From: CAIKOD01 sp035543455
Lineage (GTDB): Archaea > Halobacteriota > Methanomicrobia > Methanomicrobiales > Methanospirillaceae
DNA: 57,685 nucleotides
Direction: 5' to 3'
Assembly: GCA_035543455.1 (NCBI GenBank)
Contig: DATKKE010000007.1
Coordinates: forward strand, 1-57,685
Part shown: positions 54,670 to 57,685 of the stretch, piece by piece
Layout: each line of letters starts with the position of its first letter
Position numbering within the stretch: the first letter of the stretch is position 1
Made by a program: the position numbers and the translations under genes
Notes under the pieces: model-generated
Database searches by the model: none
Told to the model about the DNA's origin: nothing
The model's input: only the letters and a program-made list of their open reading frames with translations

Positions 54670-55473
54670 TCAGGAATCCCTTATCTTCAATTCCCTCCCG
54701 AATTCTTCCGGAGTGAGGGCACTAAGTTCGTCGAACAACGCTGTTTTAAGAGAACCGGGACCTCTGGTGCCCCGGGCAGCCCGCTCTCCGGCGACACCGA
54801 GTAATGACAGGGCTGTTGCTGTCGCAATAAGCGGGTCGGGACACACTGCGGTACATGCTCCTGCAACCGATGCTGCCATGCAACCGGTCCCGGAAATGCA
54901 CCCCATGCGGGGATCACCATTCTCAACCAGGAGGACTTTTTTTCCATCGCTGATGATATCGGTCGCCCCGCTCATCGCGACGATTATACCTTCAGATCCT
55001 GCAAATTCTTTCGTAATTGTGACAGGTTTTCCCTGTATTCCACTGGAATCGACGCCCCGTACATGTGCATCTGCTCCCGCAAGGACACCTATCTCACCCT
55101 GGTTTCCTTTCAGAACGGTAATGGAAAGGTCATCGAGAAGTTCTCTTACCAGCTCTGTCCGGTACCTGGTCGCTCCTGCACCTACCGGATCGAGGACAAT
55201 AGGAATGCCCAGGGACCCTGCCATCCTGCCCGCGAGAAACATCGCTTCGACCTGAGAGGAGTCTGGTGTACCGATATTGAGCACGAGGGCACCTGCATGG
55301 GATACCATCTCTTCTACTTCTTCTGATGCATGCGCCATCACCGGTGCACCGCCGGCACAGAGGGTGATATTTGCAGCGTCATTCACCGTAACATAATTGG
55401 TAATATGGTGAACGAGTGGCCTGTTTAACCTGACATCTTCAAAGACTTTCGTATATGCTGACTTGTTCATCAC
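54670..55473 (-). CDS. thiM: Hydroxyethylthiazole kinase ThiM
   Basis: Phosphorylates 4-methyl-5-(2-hydroxyethyl)thiazole for thiamine salvage. The 267-residue protein has the conserved N-terminal PLVHHITNYVTVNDAANITL, the VLDPVGAGATRYR loop near residue 115, VLKGNQGEI near 139 and the late MGCISGTGCM substrate loop. It starts 34 bases after a TATA box and is followed one base later by thiE. Confidence 0.95.
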   Translation of the reverse strand: MMNKSAYTKVFEDVRLNRPLVHHITNYVTVNDAANITLCAGGAPVMAHASEEVEEMVSHAGALVLNIGTPDSSQVEAMFLAGRMAGSLGIPIVLDPVGAGATRYRTELVRELLDDLSITVLKGNQGEIGVLAGADAHVRGVDSSGIQGKPVTITKEFAGSEGIIVAMSGATDIISDGKKVLLVENGDPRMGCISGTGCMAASVAGACTAVCPDPLIATATALSLLGVAGERAARGTRGPGSLKTALFDELSALTPEEFGRELKIRDS

Positions 55474-55505
55474 GGTAACCTTGCTTCACTCTTTAAACGC
55501 ACTAC

Positions 55506-55514
55506 TATATATAA
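55506..55514 (-). promoter_or_regulatory. TATA box for thiM-thiE
   Basis: Minus-strand TATATATAG lies 33-41 bases ahead of the thiM ATG, placing the transcription start about 10 bases before the codon. With such a short leader there is no room for a TPP riboswitch. Confidence 0.55.
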
Positions 55515-56229
55515 AAAAATTTTTTGGCAGATGCTGTTGATTGTTTCCGGTACCGTACCTGGACCGGTCAGTATAAAAAATAAGGTGATTGTAAAAGATC
55601 TGCCCCTTTATAAATAAAATTTTAAGTTTGTTACCTGGAAATATGTAACGTTCTTGGGGCTCCGCCCTGCCTCTGTGGCACCCCGGTAGGGATTGAGACT
55701 GGACTGGAGTTCTGGAACTAATCCAACGTGTTTTTTGTGAACCCTGCCCAATGAATATCTTAATCGGGGCAGGGGCAGGGAGGGGGTGAAACTCCTCCTG
55801 TCTTAGCGATGCGGTCATGACGGGCTGTTTAAGGATGACGTGTCAATATCGCCATTTAAAAGAGGATTTATCCGATTTGTCCACCAATTCTTTGTCAGGG
55901 GCTGTTTCTTTATAATTACCAAAATAAATTAGCATACGATACATGACTTCAGATAGCTCACAATGATTTTTCATGTGATGTCTATCATCGCTATACTCTT
56001 TTACCCATAACAATCGGGATAACGAATGTTCCCGGAATCATGACATCCGAATATCGTACCCGCATATAATCCCTGGATTTTTCCGTAATTGATAGAGTTT
56101 TCATTCCGCATCCGAAAAACAGACCCTGACAAAAATTGTGTCTAACCTTCGTGAACTCTGATTTTATAAACGTACCGACAGAACAACGATCACCTTGTCT
56201 GTCAATCCGGATTACTTAAATTTGTTTAA
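55515..56229. other. Non-coding region containing the best copy of a dispersed element
   Basis: About 715 bases with no credible gene. The element at 55651-55700 is the longest copy of the GGGGCTCC...CTGTGGCACC family. GC-rich repeats (GGGGCAGGGGCAGGGAGGGGGTGAAAC near 55768-55792) may be its other end. The rest, towards 56229, is AT-rich spacer. Confidence 0.4.
55651..55700 (+). repeat. Dispersed element, copy 3 (best preserved)
   Basis: The core is CTTGGGGCTCCGCCCTGCC followed by TCTGTGGCACCCCGGTAGGG. The first 30 bases match 39519-39548 nearly exactly and 19490-19525 more loosely. A possible extension (AGACTGGACTGGAGTTCTGG) follows. It could be a REP- or MITE-like repeat. Confidence 0.55.
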
Positions 56230-57015
56230 TTATTTTGGAGCAGATGAATAACTGACCGATTTTGCCAGATCGAACAACCCTTCCACCGATGTGATATCGT
56301 GATATTCCAGTGTTCCATCCGGCGAGGTCGAATTGACATCTCCTCCCTGTATATTTGCATCAACGTATGCCGTGGCACTGCCAACGGCTCCGGTAGTGAC
56401 ATCTCCTGGTGTCTGATTAATTCCCTGTGCCGCGATAGAATAATCGAGAGAAACAGGTGTTCCCGGTGACTCCGTAACTACGCGTGCATCACTGGTCGTA
56501 TGTGCCGAAACCTCAGTTACGTCAAGGGTACTTCCAGCCCTGATGATTGAATTTGTTGCACCTGCAGAAGCAGCACCCGGATCGCCACCTCCCAGCCCGC
56601 ATGTCGGATCTGTCGATGAACCGCTGGTTTCCGTCGCCACTAATACCTCTTCGCTTGATGTCATGCGGCCGCCGGTCCCTGGTGTGGCATTAAATTCGAT
56701 AATCCTATCCGTATGCAGATTATCCCCTGCAACTGATTTTGGCGACGTATCAATGGTCTGGCTCTTTTCATAGGTCGTTGTACCGCTGACAGCCATGGTA
56801 TCTTCCGAAGCCCCGATCGTCCCGTCGCCCTGCTGCATTGCAAGGGAAGATTGGTCCTGGAAATTACCCTGCACTGATGCCGATGTAACGACGGTGATTT
56901 GAGCGGCCATTGCCGGACCGCTGGCTGAAAGGATAAGGACGATCGTAAAGATAGCCATATCTCGCGATAATTTGATTTTCGTCTGCCCCACCTTGATCAA
57001 TAAATTAGTAAGCAT
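56230..57015 (-). CDS. Secreted Ser/Thr/Gly-rich protein of unknown function
   Basis: I do not recognise it. The 261-residue protein has an N-terminal signal (MAIFTIVLILSASGPAMAAQ near 20-39) and then a Ser/Thr/Gly/Ala-rich sequence with only one Cys and few aromatics, rich in VTTxAS- and TTSD-type patterns. It would be exported and possibly glycosylated. It has its own TATA box at 57043-57052. A family of such proteins may exist in related methanogens. Function unknown. Confidence 0.65.
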   Translation of the reverse strand: MLTNLLIKVGQTKIKLSRDMAIFTIVLILSASGPAMAAQITVVTSASVQGNFQDQSSLAMQQGDGTIGASEDTMAVSGTTTYEKSQTIDTSPKSVAGDNLHTDRIIEFNATPGTGGRMTSSEEVLVATETSGSSTDPTCGLGGGDPGAASAGATNSIIRAGSTLDVTEVSAHTTSDARVVTESPGTPVSLDYSIAAQGINQTPGDVTTGAVGSATAYVDANIQGGDVNSTSPDGTLEYHDITSVEGLFDLAKSVSYSSAPK

Positions 57016-57385
57016 CGAACATTGCTCTTCGTAGTAAATAAACCTTTATATGAAATTCCAGGTTATACGAATATCGGGAAATGAAAAAAAATAGCTGGTA
57101 CCTCGTACAACGATCATGTTTAGTCAGGATTCGATAGCGTTGCAACAGACAGGTGAATCACTCCCGGAGGATGATCAAATATACCACTGTCTCCTCTTCC
57201 CCATCATCCGGGCGATTACAATGGTTCCACATGAACTCTGGATTTCCGGAACCTTGCCATATTTTCTGGCGTCTTCTTTAATCCACTGGTGGCCGGTTAC
57301 CCTCATTCCAATAATTCAAGATAAGAACCGCCATCAGCCTTAACAAGGCCGCGTCCTTATACAGTGAACAAATCTCAGTTATCAG
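57016..57385. other. Upstream region of the secreted protein gene, with TATA box
   Basis: 370 bases. A minus-strand CATATAAAGG (57043-57052) lies about 30 bases before the secreted-protein ATG and would be its promoter. The rest has no credible gene. A 75-codon plus-strand frame (57116-57343) has no motifs and is not called. Confidence 0.4.
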
Positions 57386-57685
57386 TCATTTTTTTGATAT
57401 CGACGAGAGCCAGGCGCGTGATCCTTCAGATCGAAAACGACTCTCAAAGATCGCCGGCCTGATATAATTAATAAACCACCCGTCCCGGAAACTATCCTGT
57501 ATCTCCTTCTTTGTTACCCGCCTCGGACCATAGCCGCCAGGTTCAAGATCGCTGAAACAGAGCATAAAATATTTTCCACCGGGGGGCAGAATTGTCGCAA
57601 GGTTCTTCACGAATACAGGCCTGTCATCATCAGACAGAGTATGAAAGAGCCCTGAATCGATGGCGACATCAAAATTCCTGTTTAG
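57386..57685 (-). CDS. SAM-dependent methyltransferase, partial (cut by window end)
   Basis: The C-terminal part of a class I SAM-dependent methyltransferase. Reading the minus strand from the window end, the frame runs FDVAIDSGLFHTLSDDDR then KNLATILPPGGKYFMLCFSD, which matches the motif order after the SAM-binding site (acidic strand, then the PGG turn). The stop is at 57386. The N-terminal half, including the GxGxG loop, lies beyond 57685. About 100 codons are visible. Substrate is unknown. Confidence 0.75.
   Translation of the reverse strand, partial: LNRNFDVAIDSGLFHTLSDDDRPVFVKNLATILPPGGKYFMLCFSDLEPGGYGPRRVTKKEIQDSFRDGWFINYIRPAIFESRFRSEGSRAWLSSISKK

Noticed and set aside
55474..55560. 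TPP riboswitch upstream of thiM
   Set aside because: The TATA box lies only 33-41 bases before the ATG, so the leader is too short, and the conserved CUGAGA-type core is not seen.
55486..55818. 110-codon minus-strand gene after thiM
   Set aside because: It overlaps the repeat element and the thiM promoter. Composition is GC-rich only where the repeat is.
57116..57343. 75-codon plus-strand gene near the window end
   Set aside because: No ribosome site, no motif and sits opposite the promoter region of the secreted protein gene.

Overview
The window is from a methanogenic archaeon, most likely order Methanomicrobiales (Methanoregula-like). The support is an archaellum operon in the G-F-H-I-J order, an archaeal-type chemotaxis set with CheF, CheC and CheD, pyruvoyl-dependent arginine decarboxylase, DUF2070, an archaeal histone, HypD, DUF2178/XRE pairs, TATA-box promoters and leaderless starts. 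The family-level placement is inference. Gene density is high in the first 19 kb and lower, with AT-rich spacers, from about 41.7 kb onward.

0-13 kb is one motility and taxis block on the + strand: arlD/E, arlG, arlF, arlH, arlI, arlJ, an unnamed membrane-anchored acidic protein, cheF, then (from its own TATA box) cheY, cheB, cheA, cheC and cheD. Together they encode the archaellum motor base and its switch, and the signalling system that drives it. Archaellins, CheW, CheR and receptors are not in the window. 13-19.3 kb is arginine and pyrimidine metabolism: pdaD faces away from carA-carB-argG, so arginine decarboxylation and carbamoyl-phosphate/argininosuccinate synthesis sit back to back.

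19.3-31.5 kb is mixed: an FMN-binding protein, a ROK kinase, a lipoprotein, PspC, a YkgJ-like Cys protein, TspO, a QueG-like iron-sulfur protein, a two-gene 2-oxoacid:ferredoxin oxidoreductase, a two-helix ion channel preceded by a 22-bp tandem repeat, and a dph6-DUF2070 pair. 31.6-41.8 kb has a large M1 aminopeptidase, a histone, an M20 peptidase, a CDF transporter, a second YkgJ-like protein, tRNA-Thr, a TIM-barrel isomerase and hypD.

41.8-57.7 kb is more accessory in character: tRNA-Arg followed by an AT-rich stretch with small or unrecognised genes, a STAS protein, a PadR-controlled ABC export module with a clear tandem operator, an XRE/DUF2178 pair, a membrane diadenylate cyclase with two extracellular PKD domains, thiM-thiE, a secreted Ser/Thr/Gly-rich protein and a methyltransferase cut by the window end. 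The items I consider most worth following are the PKD-TM-diadenylate cyclase, the membrane-anchored acidic protein between arlJ and cheF, the repeat array before the ion channel and the PadR operator.
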